NCBI GenBank assembly: GCA_036674765.1
Contig: JARVKI010000023.1
Span: 124,001-188,000, forward strand
Reading direction: 5' to 3'
DNA from: Seiridium cupressi
Taxonomy: Eukaryota > Ascomycota > Sordariomycetes > Amphisphaeriales > Sporocadaceae
DNA: 64,000 bases
Shown: piece by piece, positions 1 to 12,509 of the stretch
How the letters are laid out: every line of letters starts with the position of its first letter
How positions within the stretch are numbered: the first letter of the stretch is position 1
Position numbers and translations under genes: made by a program
The notes under the pieces: model-generated
Told to the model about the DNA's origin: nothing
What the model saw: the letters and a program-made list of their open reading frames with translations, nothing else
Databases searched by the model: none

Positions 1-569
1 CTGCTCAAGACAAACTCGATATTGTCCCTGATGAACGTGTAGGTCTCCTGGATGAGCTCAGTCTTGTAACTGCGGATACGATTAGCTTTGATTGGTTCGG
101 ATTTCAGGAGAAAGAATGTGATTGTATGTACGTACGCTTGTCCATTGCTGGCCATGATGACCAAGAGTTGTTTCTGGTCCGGAATGTCTATTTTCTTGCG
201 ATGCGTGGTCAGTTGACCCTTCTCTCGCGGAGGATCTGGGAAGCCTGTCCAATGCAACGTGCCAGCCATCCCGTTCAAGTCCAATGCGTTGCCCGTTCCA
301 AAGTCCTTGTCCGGTAGCACCTCATGAACCAGGTGAAAGACATAAGACAGGCGGGTCAATTCCCTGTGCAGCTCGTTCCACGATGCACCATGGCGAGAGG
401 CTGGTATGGACTTTAGACTTGGCAACCCCTTCGGCTTCGGCTGGCCTGCGTAGTAGGTGACGCGGTAGACGTTATGCCGGGCTGACATCCAGCTCAAGCC
501 CTGCAGAACCGCACATGCCTTCTCTAGGTCGCCATCTTTGATGGTTGAGGTCAAGAAGAGCTCATGCAT
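1..569 (-). CDS. MED18: Mediator complex subunit 18 (N-terminal part, cut by window edge)
   Basis: Med18 (yeast Srb5) is a head-module subunit of Mediator, the nuclear coactivator that links gene-specific regulators to RNA polymerase II. Exons read on the minus strand are 569-136 and 69-1, with a 66-base intron (GTACGT...CGCAG). The product begins MHELFLTS and continues with ACAVLQGLSWMSARHNVYRV, the characteristic N-terminal stretch of fungal Med18. A later segment reads GMAGTLHWTGFPDPP, also typical of the beta-barrel half. After the intron the frame continues AYKTELIQETYTFIRDNIEF. About 167 residues are visible and the C-terminal part lies outside. The ATG at 569 is chosen because family members start with MHELFL. 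No oddities are seen. Identification rests on remembered family motifs; the splice joint is inferred. Confidence 0.85.
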   Translation of the reverse strand, partial: MHELFLTSTIKDGDLEKACAVLQGLSWMSARHNVYRVTYYAGQPKPKGLPSLKSIPASRHGASWNELHRELTRLSYVFHLVHEVLPDKDFGTGNALDLNGMAGTLHWTGFPDPPREKGQLTTHRKKIDIPDQKQLLVIMASNGQAYVHTITFFLLKSEPIKANRIRSYKTELIQETYTFIRDNIEFVLS

Positions 570-2741
570 CTTGCCCTCACTTGCTGCCAAGGTGGGGCGG
601 GCAGCGCGTCTTGTGGCAGCCTTCGCAGCCCAAAGCTGGCTCGGCGACCGGTGAATATTCCAGCTGTCAAAAATGGAGAATGAGCGTTTGATGAGACTTC
701 TCAAGAGTGAAATTGTCAAAGAAGGGACAAAGTGGCCGAGTAGAGAAACGTTGACGTTGTGGTTGCCAAACCTGATTGGCTGGTTCTGCGTTGTGTCGAA
801 GAAATGCCCACGACACGCGCCAGCTGTTTGCCACTGGCAGAGCAACCGCCTCTCCTGGCCCCTTTTAGTTGCCCTGTTGGTTGCCCTTGAAGTTGGTTAG
901 ATATTGATGCTAGATGGGAATCTGGGAACGAATGAATAGCACGAGATCCTTACTAAATGAGTATGACTTATTATCTTGCCCTGAAAACCAGACTACATGG
1001 CTGCGAAAATTAATCCAACAAGGCGATGCCTTCCCTAATTCCGTGAAACAAAGATCCGACTCGAACGCTCGCGGCCTACATGTGTTTGGTGACGGTGAAT
1101 TTCTAGAATCATTTACCTAGAAGCGGAGCTTACATGATAATAGCAACTTGGTATGATCCCGGCCGGAATGACACTTTGCGGGGCCAGCACCGCAGATGGA
1201 GAAAGAGTTTCCTTGTAGGTAGGTGATATGGATTGGCTGTCTGCAGTGGAACAACACTCCGTAGTATGTGACACTTCCGTGCGACTAAAACAGACAAGTA
1301 TTTTTCGCCCCATACGAGTCAGTCTACTCATTGATGGTGTCTAATTCCGGGCTGAAAACGAACCATAGACAGTGTTAATTGAAATGTCCATGACCTACTT
1401 CGTAGGGGTTGCTTGATAAGCGGGCACTAGTCTAGGCAGCGGTCGTCAAGGGCCCAGCGAGGACATATCCTTATACAAGCACTCTCCCCGTATGTCAATT
1501 ATCCCTCACGATCAAGGCTTGCTGCAGTCACCCTGATGGTGTTTTTGTAGACTACTCATACGGCACATCTAGGGAGTCAATGTACAAGTTGAGGTGAATC
1601 ATGATTTTGCAGGACATAACCATGGAGAACCAAAAGGATTCCTCAATCATGATTGAGTTAGTGGACAAGACAGAACATGCGCAAGACTCATCAGGATCCG
1701 CAGCTAAGGAAGCCGCCGTGGAACGGTGGGGATGTGTCATATCATACACCAGGGATGTACCAGGCACGGAGGAACTTTAGGCTTCTGCGGCGGACTTGAA
1801 CCAATGAGAGGCGGGAGGCTATATCAGTGTAGTGTGTGTGAAGAGCAACCCTCATGTGACTGAGCACATCGTCAATGCTACCCCATATCGTGATTATGGG
1901 TCACATTTCTGGCACGACTTCATCAGGAGCGGCGTTCTCAAAACCTTGTTTAAAATACGAAGGTAGATCACAAGCTGCGCCTGTCGGAATCCGTGGGCCA
2001 TACACAAGAGTAATCCGCGTCAAAGTCGGCCTGATGCCTAGTCCGCTGTAGCAGGCCAGATGAGAAAGCATGTTTCTGCGATGTCATAGATGTACTTGTC
2101 TATGATCTTCACAAGTGAGAAGTATCCCGCCTAACATAAACATAGCCCAAAAGGAATGAGCATTTGAAGTATGCCTAGTATAATCTGGTACAGCAGCAGG
2201 CTTGCTGCTGTCATATGTCGCCATCCTGTTTCAGTAGCAGTCTTATCTGTCGAGTACAATATGCTCTCGAGCTCTGTCAATGCCCAATCTTCAGTGCATT
2301 CTCCAAACCAATCGTTCCCCTTATTGAGGAAGGCCAAGCACCACAAGATATAACAGAAGATTGATTGCCTTGCCACCAGAATTGTTCAACATGAGCTTTC
2401 AATGGTGATTGGCGAAGGCTTCGTGCAAGCTCTATTGTATTTCTGGTCGAACACTAATGAATCATCACCTACTAAAGTTCCACACCTTGCATATGGTTTT
2501 TTTTCCATTGCATCGTTATTGACAGGTAAAGTTGTGAGACTAAATTATTTGAAAATGGCAGCGTGATCACTTGTAACCTGGCTCAAACACGTACTGCTGC
2601 GAACCTTGAACACCACGTAGAGCATACGCAAGTTGTATTCATTCTTATTGTGAAAATGGAACCTCTCAGCCACAGCTGCGGCGCTACGATAGCCCATACG
2701 GCTCCATAAAGTATGTGGTTGTGCTATGAGTCCTACACCTC
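570..2741. other. Intergenic, no gene seen
   Basis: Short open frames occur on both strands, but none shows a recognisable domain, convincing codon bias or supporting splice sites. The stretch next to 569 must hold the Med18 promoter. I see no repeats or RNA genes here. Confidence 0.5.
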
Positions 2742-3082
2742 CTGGTGTTTGAGAAGCAATCCTCCCAGATCCTTGACGCTAGAAATATGTTGGGTGGGAA
2801 CATATTCTTCATCTTTTCGCCTGTTCCGGACGATTAGGAAACGAAGGATCAGATATCTTATAATGAAACGCAGGACTGGCGCCGCATCCCTACCAACCAA
2901 TGGAGCCTGGCCCACCCGAAGGTGACGAAGGTCTTACCCAGATGTGCATCTCCGTGGGTGATATGGCATTATATTGGGTTCGCTGCCTTCCATGCACTTT
3001 CTATCGGTCGTTATTCAGTGAACCAGGATGGGCCCGCACGACTGGCCATGGTTCTAATGTATCTTCGAAAGCAAAGCTTTGA
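2742..3082 (+). pseudogene. Possible decayed coding stretch, family unknown
   Basis: One frame stays protein-like for over 100 codons with a single in-frame stop (TAG near 2838). It encodes hydrophobic segments such as ASPWVIWHYIGFAAFHALSI and ends at a plausible intron donor (GGTAAGG, about 3083). The composition looks like a piece of a membrane or metabolic protein, but I recognise no family. It could equally be a chance frame. No start codon in good context or upstream exon could be assigned. Confidence 0.2.
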
Positions 3083-4190
3083 CGGTAAGGTCATCCTATT
3101 TCAACCAAGTCTTGGACTGGTATCATATCCGAACCTTGGGAATATGCCTCTGATACCCGTAAATCCACTGTGGGAGTAACTTAGTAGTGAAACTCCGCCT
3201 CACGACGGCAAGTGAGATATAGTATCGGATACATATTTCTTGGGAAACGCTATTGCGATTTGAACGATCAAGGTTTGAGTTCGTCGTACCCATGGAGCGA
3301 AGGCCGATGGATCTGGCTGAACCAGAATATTGGGTATATAGCAAGAAAATAAGGATTGAAACCACGCCTGGTACCTAGACAACTGGGGCAGCAGAGTTAT
3401 CGTTGTTGTCATTGGACACCTCAACATACAATGTTGCCCGCAGTTCCATGGATCTTCTTGACGATGCTACACATATTGGCCCAATGCCTGGGAACAACAT
3501 TCGTTGGCGATATCTGCTGTGATAACTGGTAGGGGCCGTATTGAGCCGAAAATGTCTTTATAGACCGTCGAAGGCATTCTTGCTCATAGGACACTAACGT
3601 ACGAATATCTTCACAACCTCTTCAATTCTCATGTAACAACAACAAGGGCCGTCAGGCCCTAAATTCAAGTATATAAAACATGAGTTGACACAACAGATTC
3701 CTGCATAGAAATAACAGGCGAACAGCTTAATTGCGATGAATAGCTCAGAATAAGGCAAGTGATGGTCCTACGGTCCACATAGTCTTAGATGTATCAGTGT
3801 CTATCTAGAGCCATAGCCCAGTAAGGCTCTGATATATGGCACCCCGTGTGTGGTAGAAACAATCAAAGGTGAAGAGCCGAAGTCAAATAGATCGTGCTAC
3901 GCCTGGATAAATATGCAGGTTGCGCAGTTAGAAGGCAAGAGATCCTGCTTTTGGGTCCAGAATAGCTCTGTTAGCATGGTTATCCAAACTCAACCATCAC
4001 ATTCACATCTTCACCACTATTTGACCAATTAGTCTGCATGATCGGTGTTCAAGATAGTTGCGTCTGTGAGACACTGGTAGGCATCCACATTATGAAATAT
4101 CTATAGATTGAAATACTCAAGATTGAACCATGTATGGTGGATGTCGGCATAGATTCCCGACTAGATTGTTGCGTTGACATGAGAAGTAAA
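3083..4190. other. Intergenic, no gene seen
   Basis: Stop-rich sequence in all frames. The right end is the 3' flank of the aspartic protease gene. Nothing supportable was found. Confidence 0.5.
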
Positions 4191-5415
4191 TCATTTACTC
4201 GAAGCGGGGGCTTTCAACGTGCCCCAACCGATCTCGCCATTAACTCCATCCCAGACGGTGTAGTATTGCTTCAGAAGCGGCGAGCCGATGAGCCAAATAC
4301 CCCCTAGAGACACAAACTCTAGTGGATTGTTGAAAAGAGCCTGGCAAATTCCTGGCTGTCCCGGGTATTCACCAAGGTTGAAAGCCTCCTTGGGAATGGT
4401 GACGTTCAGCGCGCCTCCAACGGGGCCGAAAGTGAAGGTGAACTCGGGCGCGATAGCATCAATCTCCTCGCACGGCGCACCCCAGGCCCCGGCCTTGTCG
4501 ATCTGCGTGATGTTGGGGGAGATGGCGGCGTAAAGCTTCTTGGCTGTCTGGTAGTCTGGTGTTTGCATAAAAGCAGTGCCTGTGTCTAGAATAGCCGTCC
4601 CAGTTTTGGAGAATACCTTATCATTGATGTAGAGGCCGCCCTGCCTCAGTGTGTAGCCGCCACGAGAATCTTCTAGCTTGGTGTACGGGATCTCGCCTTC
4701 GTATTTAGTATCGTCGATACCTCCAAGCGTGAGCTCAGCACCATTGATATCACCAGCAGGTGTGTAGAAAGCGAATACTGGGGAGGCAAGTTGGCCGCTG
4801 TCATATAGGTTCCAGTACCATGGTATTTGACCGATTCCCGTGACGTTGGGTGCTCCTAGTCCGAGGATGCCGTCGACTGGCATCTTATTGAGCGCGGCAG
4901 CGGATTCATCCACGAGGATGAAGCCTTGGCTATCCACCACAAGATCTCCGAGACCGATTTTGTCGTGAACGATGATACCGCCTTCACCCTCTGGGACAGT
5001 GAACGGGATGGAGTCAACGCCGGTCGAGTAGTACGTCTTCGTCCGTCGACCAGGGAGTGGGGAATAGGTGCTCGACTTGCTGGGATCAAAGAGAGTGTGG
5101 TTACTACAGGTTGTGCAATTGATGCCAGGTAGAAGCAAATCGATTGATCCGGTGTCCCAAGCGACGGTTCTTCCATCTGTCAGTATAGTCACCTGGATAG
5201 AGAGTAGCCATGACAACCTACAAGTTTTGAGGTGGGCTGCCAACTTGAACAATGCTATACCACTCGTTATCACCACGGTAGAACCAATCGATGGCAGCAA
5301 CATTAGTGCCCGCTGGTGTTGCAGCGCGATTCTGAATGGGAATTTTGTACACGTTCGACGCCCCAACAGAAGCACCCAAGGCCACGAGGCCGGTAGCACC
5401 GGTGATGCGCTTCAT
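4191..5415 (-). CDS. Secreted pepsin-type aspartic protease
   Basis: Family A1 endopeptidase, 390 residues, probably secreted and acting outside the cell or in the vacuole. Exons are 5415-5222 and 5169-4191. The 52-base intron starts GTAGGT, has a CTGAC branch site and ends at an AAG acceptor, which restores the conserved reading QNLTVAWDTGS. An N-terminal hydrophobic signal (MKRITGATGLVALGASVGAS) precedes a short propeptide. The first catalytic aspartate is in WDTGSID (about residue 70) and the second in ILDTGTAF (about 260). A CTTC pair near 83-86 may form the usual first disulfide. The flap region and the C-terminal GSPLLKQYYTVWD motif are present. The length is normal for a secreted fungal member. 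No GPI-type hydrophobic tail follows the end at APASSK. The ATG at 5415 is the only one giving a signal peptide. Family certain; substrate unknown. Confidence 0.9.
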
Positions 5416-7027
5416 GATAGCTCAGGGTCTTGAATACTCTGGACTATATCGACTTAGGCCAAGAGGCCAAGATTTGCGGCTCATCTCGAACGTGGAAGAA
5501 ACAAGCTTTTGAACAATCCGAAGGGTCGACTGTTTCGCTGGTTGCAGCCCTTTCGGGGTCAAGAAAGTCGGGGCGATCCAGGCATAGTCGAGTATTGCTG
5601 TCCAGGTTCGACCCCATCAGGAAGGAAGTCAAGAAATGACAAATGAATACTGCGCCCAATGATGAAACCGACATCCACAATGCTGAAGAAAGCAAACTCT
5701 ACGCCATGTCATATAGAAATACGACATGTTGGTAATAACTCTAATTGCTGCTAGTTTTAACAGCTGCCTATAGTAGGCTTGGCGGGTGTGGCTCGTCCGC
5801 ATTGAGAAGGTCCTCGGAGCGTGGCCATCTGTCTTGAAAAATGTCATGCTCGCGTCTCGCACTTGAATTCTCGGAACGATGACCATTGAAACTCGTGTTG
5901 GAATTTTCAGGCACCTCAGCCTCAGCCTTTCATCATTTGCTCCTATAACGTCAACGAGTGACCACATGACTTCAATCTCCGAGAGCGTTGGCATTGCTCT
6001 TCCTAATCGACCTGGCTTTAAAACGCCTGCTGCTCTTATTACATTTTAACTTTAATATGCGATCAAGATGAAATGAACATGCTTCTCTGAATGTTTACTA
6101 TTTCAGTTCATGTCGTCACAAATAACTACTGCAATGAGTGTTATAAGTAAAGACGCTCTACCCGCTGCGGATCTAATGCTAAAACGTGACCCGCCATCCA
6201 AATACTCCATGGATAGAAATTCGGGAGTATAGCATGTAGATGAGCATCCACATACCGTGCCGGAAGTGTTGCCGATGTTAAACTCGGGATACCTCGCTAT
6301 ATAACCCTAAATTCTAGAACAGGGGAGGGGCTGTGGAATGGTCATGCAGCCGAATCAGAAGAGAGCTCGGGGGAGTGGACGACATATCGGATGAATTGCT
6401 CGCCTGCATGCTACTTCATCAGGGTCGATGCTAGCATGAAAAAGTGATACTATGGTGTTAAGCTCAAGGCCAAGTGTTTCGTGACACATAATCTGTGCTT
6501 CTGTCGGAGGCTGTCGAGCCGTTGTACAAATACTGCCTCGACAGGACTGGTAGCGATCTCTGCAGACGAGCATGTAACATCCCCAAACCATGCACGTTAT
6601 GAGTGTGCAGATATCTTGATGAATACTAGAGACAGAAGGAAACCCCAGTGTAGTCTAGGTTAACATACTTCAAGCCAGAAGTTCACAATAAGTTAGCTCT
6701 GCGTGCAATTTGCAAGAACTGCCGCTCTCTGGGCTATAGTGGAGATTCTATTGGACCCCGCAGAACTTTAATTGCCTCCCGTTCCTGGCAGATATGCCGG
6801 GAAGAATAGTAGGCAGGGAGCCAATAGAGGAGCGGGCCATGTTGTAATGCGATGTAGATGTTTAGATACGGCAAGAAGCTACGGGATTTCATAAATAGTC
6901 TTGTAGTTCCTTATGTCACCACCATATGGCCCCGGGGATGACTGTAGGTCTTGGGTATGTAGAGGGTTTCTTTGAACCAGCAACTGCCACTGAATAGAAT
7001 TGACTCGGTGAATGTCTAGAACAAACC
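5416..7027. other. Intergenic, shared promoter side of two divergent genes
   Basis: It lies between the divergent aspartic protease and the broken esterase gene. Only short random frames are present. No repeat or RNA gene was recognised. Confidence 0.5.
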
Positions 7028-7971
7028 ATGAGATCATTTACATTGTTCCGCAGCATGGCTGCTCTGCTATTGGCACCAGGATGCAACGCTGCCTTGACAT
7101 CGGTGGCAGACTTTGGTGACAATCCAACAAACCTGGAGATGCAGATCTATCTGCCATCGTAATTGGCGGCAAATCCAGCTGTCGTGCTTGCCGTCAGTAT
7201 TTTGCTCACCACCTACAGACGATGCCATGAAAATGTCTAACATTTGTAGTAGCTTCACGGCTGCGGTGGCACAGGTCAGCAGTACCAGCAGCAAGCCAAC
7301 TATGCCCCCTACGCAGATGACAAGGGTTTCATCGTGGTATACCCAACGTCGCATAACGACAGCAACTGTTGGGATGTATCTTTTCCCAAGTCATTGACAC
7401 ACAGTGGAGGTGGCGACTCCGAGGGCTTGGTAAATATGGTCGCATATCTCGTGAAGACCTACAACGCCGACCGACCAAAGTGTACGCGACAGGTTCTTCG
7501 TCGGATTGCATGATGACCAATGTCCTTCTGGCGGTATACCCTGACGTCTTCGCTGCCGGATCATGCTACTCGGGCGTCGCAGCGGGATGCTTTGCGGGCT
7601 CGCCCGGTAACAGTCCCATCACCTCCAACCGTACCTGTGCCAATGGCAACGTGAACAAGTCTGGTGCCGAGTGGGCGGCTCAAGTCCACGTCATGTATCC
7701 GAGCTACAACGGAACGTACCCTCACATGCAAACGTTCCACTGAACGGCAGACAATCTAGTCTTCTATGCAAATCTTCTAGAGCAGCTGAAGGAATGGTCG
7801 GCGTTGTTGAATGTATCGTTCACAAGCAATGTCACAAATACGCCGCAGTCTGGGTATACCAAGATGGTATACGGCGACGGGACGAAGATGGTAGGGCTCT
7901 CGGCTCAAGGAGTCGGGCATACCGTGCCTGTCCATCCCCAGCTGGACGTGGAATGGTTCAGTCTTTTTTAG
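7028..7971 (+). pseudogene. Broken CE1-type esterase (acetylxylan/feruloyl esterase, PHB-depolymerase fold)
   Basis: Relic of a secreted carbohydrate esterase that would deacylate plant cell-wall xylan. It starts with a signal-like segment, then ADFGDNPTNLEMQIYLPS and a stop (TAA at 7160). A 60-base intron (7193-7252, GTCAGT...TAG) leads to LHGCGGTGQQYQQQANYAPY, the oxyanion-hole region. After NADRPK, near 7480, one base is missing relative to the expected frame. The +1-shifted frame then carries VYATGSSSDCMMTNVL, where the usual GxSxG elbow has Asp in place of the final Gly. A second stop (TGA at 7741) follows QTFH, where the family has HGTAD. The frame then runs to a normal-looking C-terminus with GVGHTVPVHP (catalytic His region) and VEWFSLF. 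Two stops, a frameshift and an altered elbow argue for a dead gene. A sequencing error could explain the frameshift but not all the damage. Confidence 0.8.
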
Positions 7972-10220
7972 GGAGAACCACGGGCAGGAAAGGAAGGAGG
8001 GATACTTGATAATTGCAATGCTTACATAACGGGGAGACCCACAAAGACCATCGTTCAATGAATGAGACTAACGAGAATGTAATATGATCATCAATCCATT
8101 TGGCCGTTATCATGTGGCATCAAACTCGGCCAATCACAAAGGTTTGTATTTCCTACTCTGGCAGGCTGTGGAGCAAGTGGTGGTGGTGAGCGTGAGTCGT
8201 GAGCCGCTATGAGCGACGCTACACTAGGTGCAGTCTCGGCTGTAAGGACCTGACGCCTCACAGTGCTCTACTCTCAATGCGTATACCTACCTAGCTGAGT
8301 TAAGCGGAAACAAATTTGTTGCTATTGCAGCAGCCGATTTCGCATCAATGGCATCTCTGCAGTCGCTAGAGAGGATCCTCAGGGCTGAATGCACCGAGTG
8401 GGAATAAAGATACATAAAGAGACCGGCGTGTTGGAAAACTGTGCGCGCTGGGTTAGGCTGCCCAAAGCACCGAAGCGCCGATAGGACACAAAGTGCCTGA
8501 TCTGACAGCTGAGTGATGCAGGCAATTATGACAAGCTACACGCGAGGAGGCTCAAAGTAGGTAACACAGCCCAAAGCATATCGATTACTAGCAAAGGCCA
8601 CGAAGTATACCGCAGTCTCTTTGGACCTTACTTCTTCACGTCATGCTGCGCTCTAGTTCTTCAACCAAGACCCATGCTACAGTTATTATTCATGTTGTAC
8701 CGGCTCCCAATGGCCGGCCGTTTGCATTTGGCCTTTGACATCGTCTCAGTACAGCACGGACGGAGATAGCTCAAGTCCGATTGTCTATCCCCCAAGTAAG
8801 CAAAGAGTCCCCCGTCTCCCCGCGTCTTACCCTGTATCAGATATGGCCTGATCTGGGGTGAGATTTGCAGCCGAACTGCATGAGTGCCGAACCTTCCAAG
8901 CCAATAGATGAATCCTACCGACCTCCAGAACACCGATATATGGGCCCAGAATGGTTCTATCGTCCCCAAGATGCTTCATACAAAGATGCCGCAGCCGGGT
9001 TACAGGCAACGGTAACCGTTGGACTGTCGCGACGTGGAGGTGGTGGGATAGACGTACAAACTGGGGATAATGCGGCGATTTAGTCCAAGAACATTGACGT
9101 GATCTGTACCCCTCTCAATAGAACCCTTCTCAAAACCCCATACTCCCGAGGTCGGGGTCCGGCTACCGGGGCCCGAAATAAGCTCCTCTCACTGGTGACG
9201 CGCCTCTATCATTAAGGTCTCCAGTGCACATGCATGAACTCGGCTTATGGCTCCTCTAAGGTATCGATAAGCGGACTGGGCAGCATTGTTTAGTATTCGA
9301 CCTGCCAAGTCATTTATTTGACAACATTCACAGGTCTCTCTGCCCTGGGTTCAACCTCAACCTGGCCGAGGCACAGACCAAACACTGAGTTCATGTGCCT
9401 ACCAAGTGATACTAGGCACCCGATAAAACCCGACTAGGTCACCAAGTCCATAGCCGTGTAAATCACAGGCTGGCAGGAACTTAATCGGCGAATTTGCAAC
9501 ATATCACAGTAACAGGTTTGGGAGGAGCTCCGCATGGGAATACATGGGCCTGGGAGAAGTGATTTACAGTAGAACAGAACATCAGACCACTGAGAGCCCT
9601 TGCATATGCCCGTACGGCCCGAAGACTGCCCAAAAGTCCGATAATCGCAGCACTGCTCCCTACCTCCGACGGGTCTGACCTGCGCCTGCGTTCCCTTCAT
9701 CCCACGCCATCCTGCAGGCGGCGCCAAGCAAGGCATCGGATTGACTTTCCCTCGTCCAAATAAATCCAAATCCACCTCCACCTCCAAAACCACGGCGCAT
9801 CCCGCACAGCACACAAACTAGATCCTGGTCTGCCTGGTACGATTATTTGGAGGCAGCGCCTAGCTCCGAGCATCCTCCTTCATAATCTGCTCTTTCCCTT
9901 TCACCTGTTTCTGACCTACCCCAACTTGCTCCTCTACCGAACCGACCTGGCCGACACATTCATTCACTTCGAACCCTGAATAGACCTAGAGAAAGAGAAG
10001 ACGAAAAAGTATTCAGAACTCTGCCTCGCACAACCGACCCTACAGCTAAACAAAGTGCCCCGAGCCAACCCGCCCGCAATTCTCCTTACGCAATAGCTGA
10101 AAGTCCGAGCTTCCTCCGCGCCGCGACCTTTGCCTACTCCACCGAAACTTTCACAAATCTACCGCGACCTCTGAGAGGCCGTTCTATTACACATCACATC
10201 ACCACACACTGGCCGTCACA
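7972..10220. other. Intergenic, no gene seen
   Basis: About 2.2 kb upstream of the Kgd4 gene. The last 500 bases are C/T-rich on the plus strand, as in many fungal promoters and 5' leaders. A short G/C-rich stretch with repeated CGGGG-like cores lies near 9150-9180. No coding or RNA gene is supported. Confidence 0.5.
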
Positions 10221-10706
10221 ATGCAAGCTACACGAGCTCTCCGCCAAGCTGCACACGCCGCCGAGCGTGTGCCTCTGATCAGATTCGTTGGCAAGCGCCA
10301 CGATATCCCTTGTAAGCTGCTTCTTCTCTTCCAGTGTCTTCCCTTCTTCCACCACTACCCTAGGTTCCAAAACTAACTCGAGTCTTTTCCAGCCAAGGTT
10401 GACCACAGCCCGCAACCTCACCCAGCCTCCCCAACCGGCTCCCTGCCCGAGAGCTTCGGCAAGAGCGGCAATGGCAACTCCCACAGCTCCTTCAGCAGCT
10501 ATCGCGACTCGGCACAGCAGCACGGCCCGCTACGCAAGAGCGTCGGCCAGATTGGAGGCTCTGCCGGTGCCAAGTTGGGTCCCGTGCAAGCTCCCAAGGG
10601 TCAGTACTTTGACCGCAACGAGCTCCCGGCCAGATTCAGACGGGCTCCCATCGACCTCCTTGAGATCGAGGCCGTCGAGAGCGGTGGTGCTGCTCTCTTC
10701 GGTTGA
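10221..10706 (+). CDS. KGD4: 2-oxoglutarate dehydrogenase complex subunit 4 / Ymr31 (formerly mitoribosomal S36)
   Basis: Small mitochondrial matrix protein, 134 residues, that recruits the E3 (dihydrolipoamide dehydrogenase) subunit to the 2-oxoglutarate dehydrogenase complex. Earlier annotations call it mitochondrial ribosomal protein Ymr31 or MRPS36. Exons are 10221-10311 and 10393-10706, with an 81-base intron (GTAAGC...TTCCAG). The N-terminus MQATRALRQAAHAAERVPLI is a basic, Arg-rich presequence, followed by the conserved IRFVGKR. The C-terminal half carries HGPLRKSVGQIGG and PKGQYFDRNELPARF, the signature of the family, and the usual terminal ESGGAALFG. Start context is good (TCACA before ATG). 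Length matches the family. The spliced frame is continuous. Little else to add; assignment is strong. Confidence 0.9.
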
Positions 10707-12509
10707 GTGAATTTCGGCGGGGCTGGGACGGGAAGAGGCAGGAAGATTATGACACATTCATGAGCGATGCAACCACGCTGCGATGCCCTTCTAAGATGTC
10801 TAGGGTGCTGAATCGGGAAACAAGGGGAAGCTGTGGGAATATCGGCACGCCACGGTCGAATACCCGGGTCGGGAGCATGATATAGGAGGGAGCTGCATCG
10901 CACTGGGTTATTGAAAAGCAAGCTTAGGCGTTGTCGCTCGTGACCACGTATCTATAGGCGCTTGAGCGGCGTTGATTGATTTCGCACGGCTGGACGCCTG
11001 CTAGAGCCGTTAGAGATTACCCCTTTCCCCTTTCTTGTAAGACAGTTGGGGCTCAGCTGTGTAGATAGGCACAGGCCAATAAAACCTGACATTCAACTAC
11101 ACATGAAACTCTTCGCACCGGTTCCCCAGGGCTTGTTCTCGGTATTACGCCATCACTTTGTTGTTCATGGACGAGATGTTTTGTCGCCATCTGAATTCGG
11201 ATATTTCCTTCAAGACAGACTTGGCTTTTGCATTATTTTACTGAGCTTGGTTAATTATCGCTACAGAATGACGACTCTAGATAGGGTGTGCTGTAACCTC
11301 GTGTATTTGTACTATTCTGACGCCCTATAAAGTAGCTACGACAAATCCTCTTTCAAACCACGCAAGTCGTACGGGAAATCTTTACGAGCAAGCTTCGAGG
11401 GCAGGTGCCATCGACTTGGACCACAATATCTTGTCTTCGTCGTTGAGGTCAATGTCCGTACGTGGTATTCCATATAGATACATTGGAATATAGTCCCCTG
11501 CTTCCAGTATAAAGAGGGGGGGGGGGGGGGGGGGTCATGTTTCCCGAGGAGTGAGTTACACTGATGGTTATATGTAAGACTCTGTCCTCCACCCAATTCC
11601 TGAACTGGACCGGCTATTCATCCAATAAGTGTCGTACGGAGGCAGAGACCGCCACCTCCTTAGTAATAAACAAGTGTGGCTGTGAGCAAATTATGCCACG
11701 ACCATGAGCACATATGAGTCCATTTTGACAACGTAATGAAACCATGACTGATTTTGATGGGTCGTATTGTGCTTGCACTGGAGTGTCTCTCTTCCCACCT
11801 CTCTCGATCTTCCTAGCGGGCTGAACTCTCATCTGCCGTAGAGACCTGGCCTAGTCTTAACCTCGCCTTGAGAGGATCATCCAAATACCCTCGGTGTTCG
11901 CCTTCCAAGGCTTGCTATCAAACCTGCGATCCTCCTCTTGGCGATAACATCCTTGAGTGCCTCTTCGGTGCATTGCTTATTGGTTCCTGTAATCTAAGAA
12001 AATGCTGCGTATTGTAAAACCACAACTCTTACAACGATACGGCACAAAAATGGACCATAGGAGAGGCTCGCCAAAGCCTGCAAAAGAAAAAGGAAGAAAA
12101 AAAAAACATAACTGAGGAGGTCGGCTCAGTCGAGAATAGTAGATATTGATAGATAATTGGATAATGATACTAGGCGGAGAACCACTCGACCACTGTGACC
12201 TGTGGCGTTGTGGAGTGTTAGTAGAAGATGTCTAAATCAGACTTATAAAGGGATCAGGAAGTGAGTCAGTTTCCGTACGGTAAGGAAAAACGTAGGCGCG
12301 TGTCAAAGTTTGTCGGGTGCATTGATACGCCGTCCTAAAATTTGAAAGTCTTATCCAAAAGCACGCACGGGGTTTGCGTGGGTATCATCATTATGATAGC
12401 TTGCTGACGGCGGTATGAAATACAATCAGGCAGAGCACACTTTGCAAAGACGGCGAAGACTGAACAGTCATTCTTCTCTGCAAACACAGAATGGACGCTC
12501 AAGAGAGTC
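10707..12509. other. Intergenic between convergent genes
   Basis: This is the 3' flank of Kgd4 and of the convergent polynucleotide kinase gene. It contains a 19-base G run (listed separately) and no supported gene. Confidence 0.5.
11516..11534 (+). repeat. Poly(G) tract, 19 bases
   Basis: An uninterrupted run of 19 G on the plus strand, inside a gene-free spacer. Homopolymers of G this long are unusual in fungal DNA and are also prone to length error in assembly. Confidence 0.95.
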
